Position numbers and translations under genes: made by a program. Under the pieces are notes generated by a model, which was given only the letters and a program-made list of their open reading frames with translations, had not been told where the DNA came from and did not search any database. Below are positions 15,119-23,402 of a stretch of 43,523 bases of DNA, in pieces. Origin of the DNA: Actinomycetota bacterium (GTDB lineage: Bacteria > Actinomycetota > Actinomycetes > Nanopelagicales > Nanopelagicaceae). Location: positions 1 to 43,523 of the forward strand of contig CANFVU010000010.1 of assembly GCA_947450545.1 (NCBI GenBank). Direction: 5' to 3'. Each line of letters starts with the position of its first letter. Position 1 is the first letter of the stretch.

Positions 15119-16375
15119 ATGGAAAAAAGCCCCAACTCACTCGAAGTTGGAACCACTCACCTTCCGGTCTTTCAGGCCATCAAAGAGAACTCACGTGATC
15201 TCAAGAAATCTGCATCATGGAGCGCACTTCTCGCTGGATTCTTGGCAGTACTTATTTCAGTTACCGGGCCTGTTGCAATTTTGTTTCAAGCTGCGCAAGC
15301 AGGACACCTTTCAGAAGGACAAACCAATTCTTGGTTATGGACGATCTTTCTCGGCTCCGGAATTTTTGGATTAGTTCTCACTCTTCGTTATCGCATGCCA
15401 ATCATTGGAGCATGGGGATCGGCCACAACGGCGTTACTTGTTGACAGTCTCACGTCGCATCCTTTCCCAGAGGTCGTTGGTGCATATTTCATTGCATCAA
15501 TTGCAGTAACAGCACTAGGAATGAGTGGGCTCTTTAGCAAATTTATTCACCTTGTACCCCGTCCAGTTGTAATGGCAATGTTAGGTGGAGTTCTCTTTAA
15601 TTTTGGAGTCACTGCTTTCTCTTCCGTTCGTAGCGGACCATGGATTGCACTTCCAATGATTGTGATCTTCTTTGCAGGACGTGCATTTAAATTTAAGGCC
15701 ACAATAGTTTTTGCTCTTCTCTCCGGTTTGCTCGTCGCAGCACTTCAAAAGAAGTTAGTGAATCCACATATTCATGCCGATCTTGTGCATCCAATGTGGA
15801 CCAACCCAACATTCACCGTTGCTTCCGCAATTAACTTAGCTCTTCCAATCTTTCTTTTGGTGATGACTACCCAATTTGCCACAGGTTCCGCTGTACTTTT
15901 TAATATGAATTACGAAGCACCGATAAATGCAATTGTGACAACGGGCGGATTTCTTTCACTCTTGTCCGCTGGATTCGGTGGTAGCGGAGTTAACTGCGCC
16001 GCGATGACTGCAGCAATTGGTTGTGGTCCAGATGCAGATCCCAATCCAAAGACTCGATATTTCGCAGGTTTTGTTTCAGGGCTTATCTATCTAGCGCTCG
16101 GTTTATATGCAGGAGTAGAAAGCGGCTTTCTATCATCACTTCCCGCTGTTTTAGTTGCAGTACTAGCTGGATTGGCACTTATTCCTACTATTTCTTCAGC
16201 TATTCACGAAGCTTTGGTCGATGCTGAATATCGAGATGCAGGAATTGTTGCACTCTCCATTTCAGTTTCTGGAATAAAATTCTTCAGTATTGCTGCCCCA
16301 TTCTGGGCTTTGGTTGGTGGAATTCTTGTTCATCAATTTACTGTGTGGGGAAATAAAAAAGGAGACGAGAAGTGA
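15119..16375 (+). CDS. BenE-family (benzoate/H+ symporter-like) transporter
   Basis: A 418-residue integral membrane protein with roughly 11-12 hydrophobic helices. It fits the BenE family of the nucleobase/benzoate transporter superfamily. Landmarks are GFLAVLISVTGPVAILFQAA near residue 40, PIIGAWGSATTALL near 95, and FGGSGVNCAAMTAAIGCGPDADPN near 285, a conserved BenE loop. No benzoate-degradation gene is in the window. It overlaps the class II aldolase gene by 4 bases, and both are transcribed away from the tetritol operon. This suggests uptake of a carbohydrate-derived acid or similar compound; the substrate is unknown. Confidence 0.8.
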   Translation: MEKSPNSLEVGTTHLPVFQAIKENSRDLKKSASWSALLAGFLAVLISVTGPVAILFQAAQAGHLSEGQTNSWLWTIFLGSGIFGLVLTLRYRMPIIGAWGSATTALLVDSLTSHPFPEVVGAYFIASIAVTALGMSGLFSKFIHLVPRPVVMAMLGGVLFNFGVTAFSSVRSGPWIALPMIVIFFAGRAFKFKATIVFALLSGLLVAALQKKLVNPHIHADLVHPMWTNPTFTVASAINLALPIFLLVMTTQFATGSAVLFNMNYEAPINAIVTTGGFLSLLSAGFGGSGVNCAAMTAAIGCGPDADPNPKTRYFAGFVSGLIYLALGLYAGVESGFLSSLPAVLVAVLAGLALIPTISSAIHEALVDAEYRDAGIVALSISVSGIKFFSIAAPFWALVGGILVHQFTVWGNKKGDEK

Positions 16376-17208
16376 GCGAGCGCAAATTCACGGGGGCTTC
16401 CCTCGTCCACGAAGCAGCTAAACGCGGTGGGGCTATTGGTGCGTTCAACGTTATCCTCATTGAGCATGCAGAGGCTTATTCCATCGGCGCGAATGAAGCA
16501 AAGCTTCCAACAATTCTTCAGATTTCAGAGAATGCAGTTCACTATCACGGTTCATTAAAACCAATCGCTCGCGCATGCCAAGCTATTTCCGAAGATTCAG
16601 ATGTGCCTCTCTCGGTGCACCTTGATCACGCTGAAGATGAAGAACTTATTCGTGAAGCGCTCGATCTCGGATTTGATTCCATCATGTTCGACGGTTCTAA
16701 ATTGGATTACGCAGCTAATGTCGCAAAGAGCGCTGATCTTGCACAATTGTGCAAGAAGTATGGTGCTTCGATTGAAGTTGAACTTGGTGAAGTTGGTGGA
16801 AAAGATGGAGTGCACGCTCCTGGAGTCCGTACCAATCCTGATGAGGCAAAAGCGTTCGTGGATGCGACAGGTGTTGACCTTCTCGCTGTGGCTGTTGGCT
16901 CTTCTCACGCGATGACAACACGCGATGCAGCTTTAGATTTTGATTTGATTCGCTCCATTGCGAGCACTGTCTCCGTTCCGCTAGTTCTTCATGGATCTTC
17001 TGGTGTGGCAGATGGCGACATTCAAAAAGCAGTCAAAGCTGGAATGCGTAAAATCAATATCGCTACACACCTCAATCATGTTTTTACTAATGAAGTTCGT
17101 GGCGCTTTGAATAGCGACCCAAAACTTGTCGATCCTCGCAAATACATCAAACCAGGTCGTAAAGCTGTCGCCTCTGAAATCGCTCGTCTTCTCCTCTTGC
17201 TTGGCTGA
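16372..17208 (+). CDS. Class II (zinc) ketose-bisphosphate aldolase, GatY/FbaA-like
   Basis: A 278-residue aldolase. The zinc and catalytic motifs are visible: HLDHAED near residue 82, the EVELGEVGG segment with a zinc-ligand Glu, the HGSSG zinc/phosphate loop near 205, and KINIATHLN for phosphate binding. It starts with GTG at 16372, overlapping the stop of the BenE-like gene, with AGGAG 7 bases upstream. Family members cleave fructose-, tagatose- or deoxy-sugar bisphosphates to dihydroxyacetone phosphate plus an aldehyde. Because it is coupled to a transporter and followed by a LacI regulator, it is more likely catabolic than the housekeeping FBP aldolase; substrate unassigned. Confidence 0.82.
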   Translation: MSERKFTGASLVHEAAKRGGAIGAFNVILIEHAEAYSIGANEAKLPTILQISENAVHYHGSLKPIARACQAISEDSDVPLSVHLDHAEDEELIREALDLGFDSIMFDGSKLDYAANVAKSADLAQLCKKYGASIEVELGEVGGKDGVHAPGVRTNPDEAKAFVDATGVDLLAVAVGSSHAMTTRDAALDFDLIRSIASTVSVPLVLHGSSGVADGDIQKAVKAGMRKINIATHLNHVFTNEVRGALNSDPKLVDPRKYIKPGRKAVASEIARLLLLLG

Positions 17209-17297
17209 AGTAGTCAGAGTTCAGCCGGTTCTATTGCGCCTCACACCTAGCTTCTCTACCCTTTCACTCTGTTGTGGATTCTCTCTGAGGGGCTGAA

Positions 17298-18290
17298 ATG
17301 GCTGGTATTCAAGAGATTGCTGAGAAAGCGGGGGTCTCACCCGCAACTGTCTCGCGCGCTCTTCGAGGACTTCAACACGTTAATGAACGCACACGCGCAA
17401 AGATTGTCGAAGCGGCAGAGCTTCTTGGATATCCGATTGATTCCGTTTCAAAGCAAAGTGGAAAGACCAACACGGTAGGAATAATTTCTCCCTATACGTC
17501 ACGATGGTTCTTCGCTGAAGCGATTGCCGGTGTTGCTCAAGCTCTTCGCGATGCAGATATGGATATTTTGCTGTACAACTTTTCACAAATTAAGGGCCGC
17601 GATAAATTAGCTGTCGCCAAGAATTTACGTGAAAATGTTGATGCGCTTATCACGATTAGTCTTCCTCCGACTGAAGAAGAATTTAAAACGATGTTGAGTT
17701 TGGACATGCCAATCTCCCTTATTGGTTTTCATCGGCCAGAATTTTCATCTGTTGCAATCGACGATGTGCTCGGGGCTCGAATTGCCACACAACATTTAGT
17801 AAGTCTTGGCCACAAGAAAATAGGTATTCTCTCTGGAGATATCCAAACATCTTTTGAATTTCCCGTTCACAATAATCGACGTGCAGGATTTATTTCTGTG
17901 CTTGAAGAGAACGGTTTGGAGTTAAATCCTCAGCACGAAGTTTTTGCTAACTTCACTATTGAAACAGCGATCAGTGCAATGGAAGATTTACTGTCACGCA
18001 AGGATTTGCCGACGGCTATTTTCTGCGAGTCTGATGAAATGGCATACGGCGCAATGATGGCAATGAAAAAGCGAGGGCTTAGGTGTCCTGAAGATATTTC
18101 TATTATAGGTTTTGATGGTCACACCATGGCTGAATTTGCTGATCTCACCACTGTTGCACAACCAGTTCGCACCCTAGGCGAGATGGCTGCTTGGGCAGTA
18201 ATGGAAAAAATAAATAAGCCAGATGGACTTCCAAAGACTTTAACGCTTCCAACAACTCTCATTGTCAGAGGTTCTACTCGAGCTATTTAA
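17298..18290 (+). CDS. LacI-family transcriptional regulator
   Basis: A 330-residue regulator. Residues 3-50 form the LacI helix-turn-helix and hinge (IQEIAEKAGVSPATVSRAL, then YPIDSVSKQ). Residues 60-330 form the sugar-binding-protein-like sensor, with GIISPYTSRWFFAEAIAG, DALITISLP, and the C-terminal ISIIGFDGH and TTLIVRGST. A GAGGGG site lies 6 bases before the ATG. It ends 6 bases from the stop of a convergent alpha-glucosidase gene and follows the aldolase gene by 89 bases. It probably controls the glucosidase, as in other actinobacteria, or the BenE-aldolase pair. No clear LacI palindrome was identified. Confidence 0.85.
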   Translation: MAGIQEIAEKAGVSPATVSRALRGLQHVNERTRAKIVEAAELLGYPIDSVSKQSGKTNTVGIISPYTSRWFFAEAIAGVAQALRDADMDILLYNFSQIKGRDKLAVAKNLRENVDALITISLPPTEEEFKTMLSLDMPISLIGFHRPEFSSVAIDDVLGARIATQHLVSLGHKKIGILSGDIQTSFEFPVHNNRRAGFISVLEENGLELNPQHEVFANFTIETAISAMEDLLSRKDLPTAIFCESDEMAYGAMMAMKKRGLRCPEDISIIGFDGHTMAEFADLTTVAQPVRTLGEMAAWAVMEKINKPDGLPKTLTLPTTLIVRGSTRAI

Positions 18291-18296
18291 AGCTAA

Positions 18297-19940
18297 TTAG
18301 CTCTGTAACCAGAGTGTTGTATGTGCGGGAACAGTAACGATCGTTCCATCAACACTCGCGCCACCCTTTGATTCAAGAATCACCATCACTGCTGTGTGGA
18401 CGTTAACGTCGATAGGCGCATCCGTAGTGTTAGCAAGAACGCTAAATCCACTGCCACGAGTGAAATACACAATTCCTTCTGGTCCCTCTCTCCACACCAA
18501 CTCTTTTGACACTCCTTGAGTGGCAAGGCGTTTGCGTAGAGCAAATGAGGTTCGATAAAGATTGAGGAAGCTTCCAGAATCACCTTCTTGAAGATCGGCA
18601 GAGTGCGCTTTCATTGAGGAATGCATAGGCAACCACGGGGTTCCAGTCGAGAATCCAAAATTACTTTCTTTTGAATTCCATGGAAGTGGGACACGTGCTC
18701 CATCGCGGCCCTTATCTTTTCCGCCAGAGCGAATGTAGGAAGGATCTTGACGTGCTTCATCAGGAATAATTCCGTCAGCTAAACCAAGTTCTTCACCTTG
18801 ATAAACATAAACAGCGCCTGGGAGTGCGTGAGTCAGTAGAGCAAATGCGCGAGCTTTATCTTCGGATTTCAGACGTGAAACAACGCGTGGTGAATCGTGG
18901 TTATCCATTACCCATGAAGGAATGGCGCCAACACCTGCGAGTTCCTGAATGCTGCGATTAACCGAATCGCGGATCTTCTCCGCGCTCCATTCAACTGCCA
19001 TGTAATCAAAATTAAATACTTGATGAAGTTCATCTGGACGCACATAATCAGCTAAACGAGAAGTTGGGTAGAGGAAGGCTTCTGCAACAGCCATTCGTTT
19101 ATCTGGATATGAATCGAGAATTGTGCGCCATTTTCGATAAATCTCGTGAGTCTTTGTTTGACCAAAGAATGGAATATCGCTCAACAGCGCTGTGCGAACA
19201 TCGTGATCCATTCCGCCAAGATCTAAACGAAGAGCGTGGGTTAAACCTTCAGGATCGCGGTGGTTGGTATGAATATCTGATTTATAAAGTCCATGCGCAA
19301 CATCAATTCGGAATCCATCGAGGCCGCGATCAAGCCAGAATCGAATTGTCTTTTCGAAATCATCTGATACGTCTTTATTCTCCCAATTGAGATCCGGTTG
19401 AGATGAATCAAAGAGATGTAAGTACCACTGACCAGGCTTACCGTCAGTTTCGATAACGCGAGTCCAAGCTGGACCATTGAAAATTGAATTCCAGTTATTG
19501 GGTGGCGTATTTCCACCTTCACCTTGACCATCTGCAAAGTGGAAGCGATCACGTTCTGGCGAACCAGGCTTGGATGCCAGCGCCGCTTTAAACCAGAGAT
19601 GCTCGCTTGAGAAATGATTTGGCACAATATCGAAAATTACTTTTATGCCAGCACTGTGTGCCTCTTCAATCAAATCTTCGGCATCGCTGATTTTTCCAAA
19701 ACGAGGGTCGACATCTCGAGGATCAGATACATCATAGCCACCATCTTTATTTGGAGATTTAAAGAATGGGCTGAGCCAAATTGCGTCAATACCAAGTGAT
19801 TGCAAATAAGGGATTTCGTTAATTACTCCGCGAAGGTCACCTTCACCATCACCGTTGCTGTCTTTAAAGGAACGTGGATATACCTGATAAATAACAGCGG
19901 TATCCCACCAAGCAACAGTGCTTTTTTCGCTTTTGAACAT
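18297..19940 (-). CDS. GH13 alpha-glucosidase / oligo-1,6-glucosidase-like
   Basis: A 547-residue cytoplasmic glycoside hydrolase of family 13 without a signal peptide. The conserved regions are in order: DIVPNHFSSEHLWF (region I), GFRIDVAHGL with nucleophile Asp (region II), AVAEAFLYPT with acid/base Glu (region III), and WVMDNHDSPR with the transition-state Asp (region IV). The C-terminal beta domain ends the protein. It hydrolyses alpha-glucosides such as maltose, isomaltose or sucrose-like compounds to glucose; linkage specificity is not readable here. It converges on the LacI gene. A TAAGAT box 7 bases before the ATG suggests a leaderless transcript. Confidence 0.85.
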   Translation of the reverse strand: MFKSEKSTVAWWDTAVIYQVYPRSFKDSNGDGEGDLRGVINEIPYLQSLGIDAIWLSPFFKSPNKDGGYDVSDPRDVDPRFGKISDAEDLIEEAHSAGIKVIFDIVPNHFSSEHLWFKAALASKPGSPERDRFHFADGQGEGGNTPPNNWNSIFNGPAWTRVIETDGKPGQWYLHLFDSSQPDLNWENKDVSDDFEKTIRFWLDRGLDGFRIDVAHGLYKSDIHTNHRDPEGLTHALRLDLGGMDHDVRTALLSDIPFFGQTKTHEIYRKWRTILDSYPDKRMAVAEAFLYPTSRLADYVRPDELHQVFNFDYMAVEWSAEKIRDSVNRSIQELAGVGAIPSWVMDNHDSPRVVSRLKSEDKARAFALLTHALPGAVYVYQGEELGLADGIIPDEARQDPSYIRSGGKDKGRDGARVPLPWNSKESNFGFSTGTPWLPMHSSMKAHSADLQEGDSGSFLNLYRTSFALRKRLATQGVSKELVWREGPEGIVYFTRGSGFSVLANTTDAPIDVNVHTAVMVILESKGGASVDGTIVTVPAHTTLWLQS

Positions 19941-19947
19941 TCTGGGA

Positions 19948-19953
19948 ATCTTA
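19948..19953 (-). promoter_or_regulatory. -10 box of leaderless alpha-glucosidase gene
   Basis: TAAGAT on the minus strand lies 7 bases before the ATG at 19940, with no ribosome site between. Confidence 0.4.
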
Positions 19954-20046
19954 GGTGAGAAGGGTTTCTTAATAAAGCCAATTCCATTATTATTGATAAC
20001 GACTGAATAACACTTTATGCAAATAACTGGAAAAGGTTTTCATACC

Positions 20047-21537
20047 ATGGCAGCGAAAAAAGCACAGAATAAGAAGTCGGCGGCTAAGAGCGTTTCTCCT
20101 TTTGATAACAAAGGAACTCGTCTTCACGACATTCCACCCTCAACAGATCACTTAACTTTTATGTCTCAAGGTTGGGCACCATCACCTCTTGAAGGCGTGA
20201 GTGCACATCCGTCTGTTCCCTTCACTAAAAAGCGCCGTGCAAAACTTTCAAAAGCATACAAAGGTGTTCGGCTTGTTATTCCAGCAGGAAATTTAAAAGT
20301 TCGCTCTAATGACAGTGACTTTCAATTCCGTTCCCATTCCGCTTATTCATGGTTTACAGGAATTGGCGCTGCGGATGCAGTCCCTGATTCGGTATTAGTT
20401 CTCGAACCTATTCCTGGTAAGAACGGTCACGAAGCTCTCCTCTTTATTCATCCTCGTTCACCTCGCGATCAAGACGAATTCTTCCGCAACGCTCGTCACG
20501 GTGAGTTCTGGGTAGGCCGCCGCATGACAAAAGAAGAGACCGAAACTCGTTATGGAATCACTGTTCGCCATATCGATACTCTTCCAAAGCTCCTTAAAAG
20601 CAAGAAGAAAGTTCTTGTAATTCGTGGCGAAGATGCCGAGGTCGACAAAATTGTAAAGGCGACCAAGACACAAGATAAAGAATTTGCAACTCATCTTTCC
20701 GAAATGCGTCTTGTTAAAGATCAATATGAAATTGATGAGATGAAGAAAGCTATCGACACCACAGCTCGTGGATTCGATGACATGATTAAAACTTTCCCAG
20801 AAGCCGTTAAATCACCACGAGGTGAGCGCGTTATTGAAGGTGCATTCTTTACCCGCGCACGTATCGAAGGCAACGATGTTGGATATCCATCAATCATTGC
20901 ATCGGGTTCACATGCTTGTATCTTGCACTGGATTCGCAATGATGGTCAGGTTAAAAAAGGCGACCTCATTCTTATTGATGCTGGAGCAGAAACAGATGCG
21001 CTATACACAGCTGATATCACTCGTACTCTTCCTATCAACGGCAAGTTTTCGAAAGAACAACGCCGTATCTACGAAATCGTGCTCGAAGCTTCTAATGCAG
21101 GTATCGCCGCAGTAAAGCCTGGCGCTGATTATGGAGATTTCCATGCTGCTGCGATGAAAGTTGTTGCACATCGCATGTCTGAACTTGGAGTTCTTCCAAT
21201 CTCACCTGAAGAATCACTTCGCCCTGATCGTGGATTACATCGTCGTTGGATGCCACATAGCACTGGACATATGCTCGGAATTGATGTGCATGATTGTGCG
21301 CAGGCGCGCCGCGAGAATTACACCTTGGCAAAACTTGAGCCAGGAATGATTCTTACGGTTGAGCCAGGAATTTATATTCATCCTGACGATGAGTTTGTTC
21401 CACCTGAGTATCGCGGCATTGGTGTTCGTATTGAGGATGACATCTTGGTAACAAAGGATGGCAACATCAATCTCAGCGCTGGAATTCCTCGCGACCCTGA
21501 TGCTGTTGAGAAGTGGGTACGCAAACTCGCTCGTTAA
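20047..21537 (+). CDS. Xaa-Pro aminopeptidase (M24B), PepP-like
   Basis: A 496-residue metallopeptidase that removes an N-terminal residue before proline. An aminopeptidase P N-terminal domain (about residues 40-190) precedes the pita-bread catalytic domain. Metal ligands are seen in LIDAGAETD, YTADITRT, the STGHMLGIDVHD segment, VEPGIYI and the late RIEDDILV. A lysine-rich, low-complexity stretch occupies the first 20 residues. The ATG at 20047 is preferred because a GGAAAAGG site precedes it; another ATG lies ten codons upstream at 20017. The stop overlaps the stop of the convergent FluC gene by four bases. Between 19941 and 20046 only promoter-like sequence is seen. Confidence 0.85.
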   Translation: MAAKKAQNKKSAAKSVSPFDNKGTRLHDIPPSTDHLTFMSQGWAPSPLEGVSAHPSVPFTKKRRAKLSKAYKGVRLVIPAGNLKVRSNDSDFQFRSHSAYSWFTGIGAADAVPDSVLVLEPIPGKNGHEALLFIHPRSPRDQDEFFRNARHGEFWVGRRMTKEETETRYGITVRHIDTLPKLLKSKKKVLVIRGEDAEVDKIVKATKTQDKEFATHLSEMRLVKDQYEIDEMKKAIDTTARGFDDMIKTFPEAVKSPRGERVIEGAFFTRARIEGNDVGYPSIIASGSHACILHWIRNDGQVKKGDLILIDAGAETDALYTADITRTLPINGKFSKEQRRIYEIVLEASNAGIAAVKPGADYGDFHAAAMKVVAHRMSELGVLPISPEESLRPDRGLHRRWMPHSTGHMLGIDVHDCAQARRENYTLAKLEPGMILTVEPGIYIHPDDEFVPPEYRGIGVRIEDDILVTKDGNINLSAGIPRDPDAVEKWVRKLAR

Positions 21538-21878
21538 TGAGCGAGCGCAATTCCAATTCCTGCTGCGCCTATACCTAGGATGAAGGTCAGAACCAAATAG
21601 GTAAAGGCTTTTGCATGCGACTTTGTCTTTACGAGTGCATGCGCCTCAACTGCAAGAGTTGACCATGTTGTAAATGCCCCGGCAAAACCTGTTCCAAGAA
21701 TTAAGAGCGTATTGCCGTGGCTATTGAGAACTAAACCAAGTATGAACGATCCTGCGATGTTGATACCAAGCGTTTCGAGCGGGATCCAATGGCTATGCAA
21801 TTTCTTTACTGCAAGGTCAATGAGATATCTGGCAGATGCGCCAAAACCTGCGCCGAGAGCAACAAGGAGCGCTTTCAT
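21534..21878 (-). CDS. crcB: Fluoride channel FluC/CrcB, copy 1
   Basis: A 114-residue four-helix membrane protein. It carries the FluC features: an early GAGFGASARYLIDLAV segment, TLGINIAGSFILG, and GFAGAFTTWSTLAVEA with the conserved Gly-Thr-Thr-x-Ser/Thr motif around the pore. FluC works as a dual-topology dimer exporting fluoride. Its ATG overlaps the stop of the second FluC gene by four bases. Paired FluC genes usually form a heterodimer. Confidence 0.88.
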   Translation of the reverse strand: MKALLVALGAGFGASARYLIDLAVKKLHSHWIPLETLGINIAGSFILGLVLNSHGNTLLILGTGFAGAFTTWSTLAVEAHALVKTKSHAKAFTYLVLTFILGIGAAGIGIALAH

Positions 21879-22255
21879 CGCGAGACTCGCTTCGTCATGG
21901 CTTTATGAACCGACACAACAATCACATATGTTCCAATGACGGATGCACCCATATACAAAGTCGCCCCCAGATAATTATGGGAGCGCATATATTCATCAAC
22001 TTTTACGGCGAATGCTGAATAGGTCGTAAATCCCCCACAAAACCCTGATCCCAACGCTGGGCGCCACCACCATCGAGGTGCTTGATGATGGTTGATGTAT
22101 ACAACGAGGGCCATTAACAGCCCCGATCCGATGTAGTTATCGAGAAGAGTGGCCCAAGGAAATCCGTGTTCATTCAGAGCAAGTGCCATGCCCCATCGCG
22201 TTAGCGACCCGGCAATTCCGCCAAGTGCAACAACGAGAACGTTTTTAGTATTTAT
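21875..22255 (-). CDS. crcB: Fluoride channel FluC/CrcB, copy 2, with unclear start
   Basis: The conserved pore motifs TLLDNYIGSGLLM and GFCGGFTTYSAFAV are visible, so this is the partner FluC. From the first ATG (22189) the product is 104 residues and lacks most of helix 1. The frame continues upstream with a perfect FluC helix 1 (VLVVALGGIAGSLTRWG) but has no ATG, GTG or TTG before an in-frame TGA; ATA at 22253-22255 is the only near-canonical codon in a suitable place, just before the preceding gene's stop. The start given is therefore an inference. A non-canonical start coupled to the upstream gene, or a sequencing error, are both possible. Confidence 0.7.
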   Translation of the reverse strand: MNTKNVLVVALGGIAGSLTRWGMALALNEHGFPWATLLDNYIGSGLLMALVVYINHHQAPRWWWRPALGSGFCGGFTTYSAFAVKVDEYMRSHNYLGATLYMGASVIGTYVIVVSVHKAMTKRVSR

Positions 22256-22607
22256 CGTTGCCGCCGACTTTTTTCACGGTGCGATTGAGAAATGACGAGA
22301 CGACGCTGATGATGAGTGAAGCAAAGAGAGCTGACCAGAAGCTGGTGATATCAAGTGCAGTACTCCAGCGCGCAGTTAATTCGAGCATCGCTGCGTTAAT
22401 GACCCAGATAAATATGCCAAGAGTCAGAATGACTGCAGGCAAAGTAAGAACTTTGAGAAGTGATCCGATAAATGTATTAATGAGTCCAAAAATCAAAGCA
22501 ACCCAGAGATAACTCCAAGCGCCACCATGAACTGTGATTCCAGGAATGATCAGCGTAGATACCCACACTGAAAGTGCCATGACTGCCCAGCGAATGAAAA
22601 TCTTCAT
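22245..22607 (-). CDS. Small four-helix membrane protein, phage-holin-IV-like (YvlD family)
   Basis: A 120-residue protein with four hydrophobic segments (about residues 3-20, 28-50, 55-75, 90-110) and the family segments VALIFGLINTFIGSLLKVLTLP and LGIFIWVINAAML, shown in part. This matches the membrane family often annotated as 'phage holin family protein' or YvlD. These chromosomal members are not phage genes and have no established function. It is first in a group with the two FluC genes. A TAAACT box lies 6 bases before the ATG, consistent with a leaderless transcript. Confidence 0.75.
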   Translation of the reverse strand: MKIFIRWAVMALSVWVSTLIIPGITVHGGAWSYLWVALIFGLINTFIGSLLKVLTLPAVILTLGIFIWVINAAMLELTARWSTALDITSFWSALFASLIISVVSSFLNRTVKKVGGNDKY

Positions 22608-22613
22608 TGCACT

Positions 22614-22619
22614 AGTTTA
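22614..22619 (-). promoter_or_regulatory. -10 box of leaderless holin-like/fluC transcript
   Basis: TAAACT on the minus strand, exactly 6 bases before the ATG at 22607. Confidence 0.45.
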
Positions 22620-22640
22620 CTAGCAGAGTGCTAGTTGGGC

Positions 22641-23402
22641 TTAAAGCACTTCCTCACGGCGACGAATTTTTGAACCGAGCCAACGAATTGGGTCGTACTT
22701 CTCGTCTGCAACGCGCTCCTTCATAGGAATGATTGCGTTATCTGTGATCTTGATGTGTTCAGGGCAAACTTCAGTACAGCACTTGGTGATGTTACATAGA
22801 CCAAGACCGTGCTCTTCTTGAGCTGTCTTCTTGCGGTTACGCAACATATCCAATGGGTGCATATCGAGTTCGGCGATGCGAATGAAGAAACGTGGTCCAG
22901 CAAATGACTTCTTGTTCTCTTCATGATCACGAATAACGTGACATGTGTTCTGACACAAGAAACATTCAATGCACTTACGGAACTCTTGTGAACGCTCGAC
23001 ATCCACTTGTTGCATACGTGGCTCACCTGGTTTCAAGCCTTCAGGCATCTGAAGTGAAGGGATCTCCATAGCTTTCTTGAAGTTAAAGGAGACATCGGTG
23101 ACGAGATCCTTAATCACAGGGAAAGCGCGAAGTGGAGTAATGGTGATGGTTTCATCTTCTGGATATGCGGCAACTTGAGTCATACATGCAAGACGAGGCT
23201 TACCGTTGATCTCCATGGAACATGATCCACACTTACCAGCTTTGCAATTCCAACGAACTGCAAGATCTCCCATTTGTGTCGCTTGAACACGATGGATGAT
23301 GTCGAGAACTACTTCGCCGTGGTTTGCTTCAACGGTGACATCTTGAAGTCCACCAGTCTTGTCATCGCCGCGCCAGATACGGAGCTTGAGTGTGCGTGCC
23401 AT
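22641..23402 (-). CDS. sdhB: Succinate dehydrogenase iron-sulfur subunit
   Basis: A 253-residue iron-sulfur protein. The N-terminal ferredoxin domain has the [2Fe-2S] cysteines (NCKAGKCGSCSMEI, then Cys in RLACMT). The C-terminal domain has CIECFLCQNTC and CNITKCCTEVCPEHI for the [4Fe-4S] and [3Fe-4S] clusters. It passes electrons from the SdhA flavin to menaquinone in the membrane. The ATG shares one base with the sdhA stop. It belongs to the fumarate-reductase-like succinate dehydrogenase type (single SdhC) common in actinobacteria. Confidence 0.95.
   Translation of the reverse strand: MARTLKLRIWRGDDKTGGLQDVTVEANHGEVVLDIIHRVQATQMGDLAVRWNCKAGKCGSCSMEINGKPRLACMTQVAAYPEDETITITPLRAFPVIKDLVTDVSFNFKKAMEIPSLQMPEGLKPGEPRMQQVDVERSQEFRKCIECFLCQNTCHVIRDHEENKKSFAGPRFFIRIAELDMHPLDMLRNRKKTAQEEHGLGLCNITKCCTEVCPEHIKITDNAIIPMKERVADEKYDPIRWLGSKIRRREEVL

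Noticed and set aside
22245-22607. Prophage remnant suggested by the holin-like protein
   Set aside because: No phage structural, lysis or integrase gene is nearby; the family is widespread in bacterial chromosomes.
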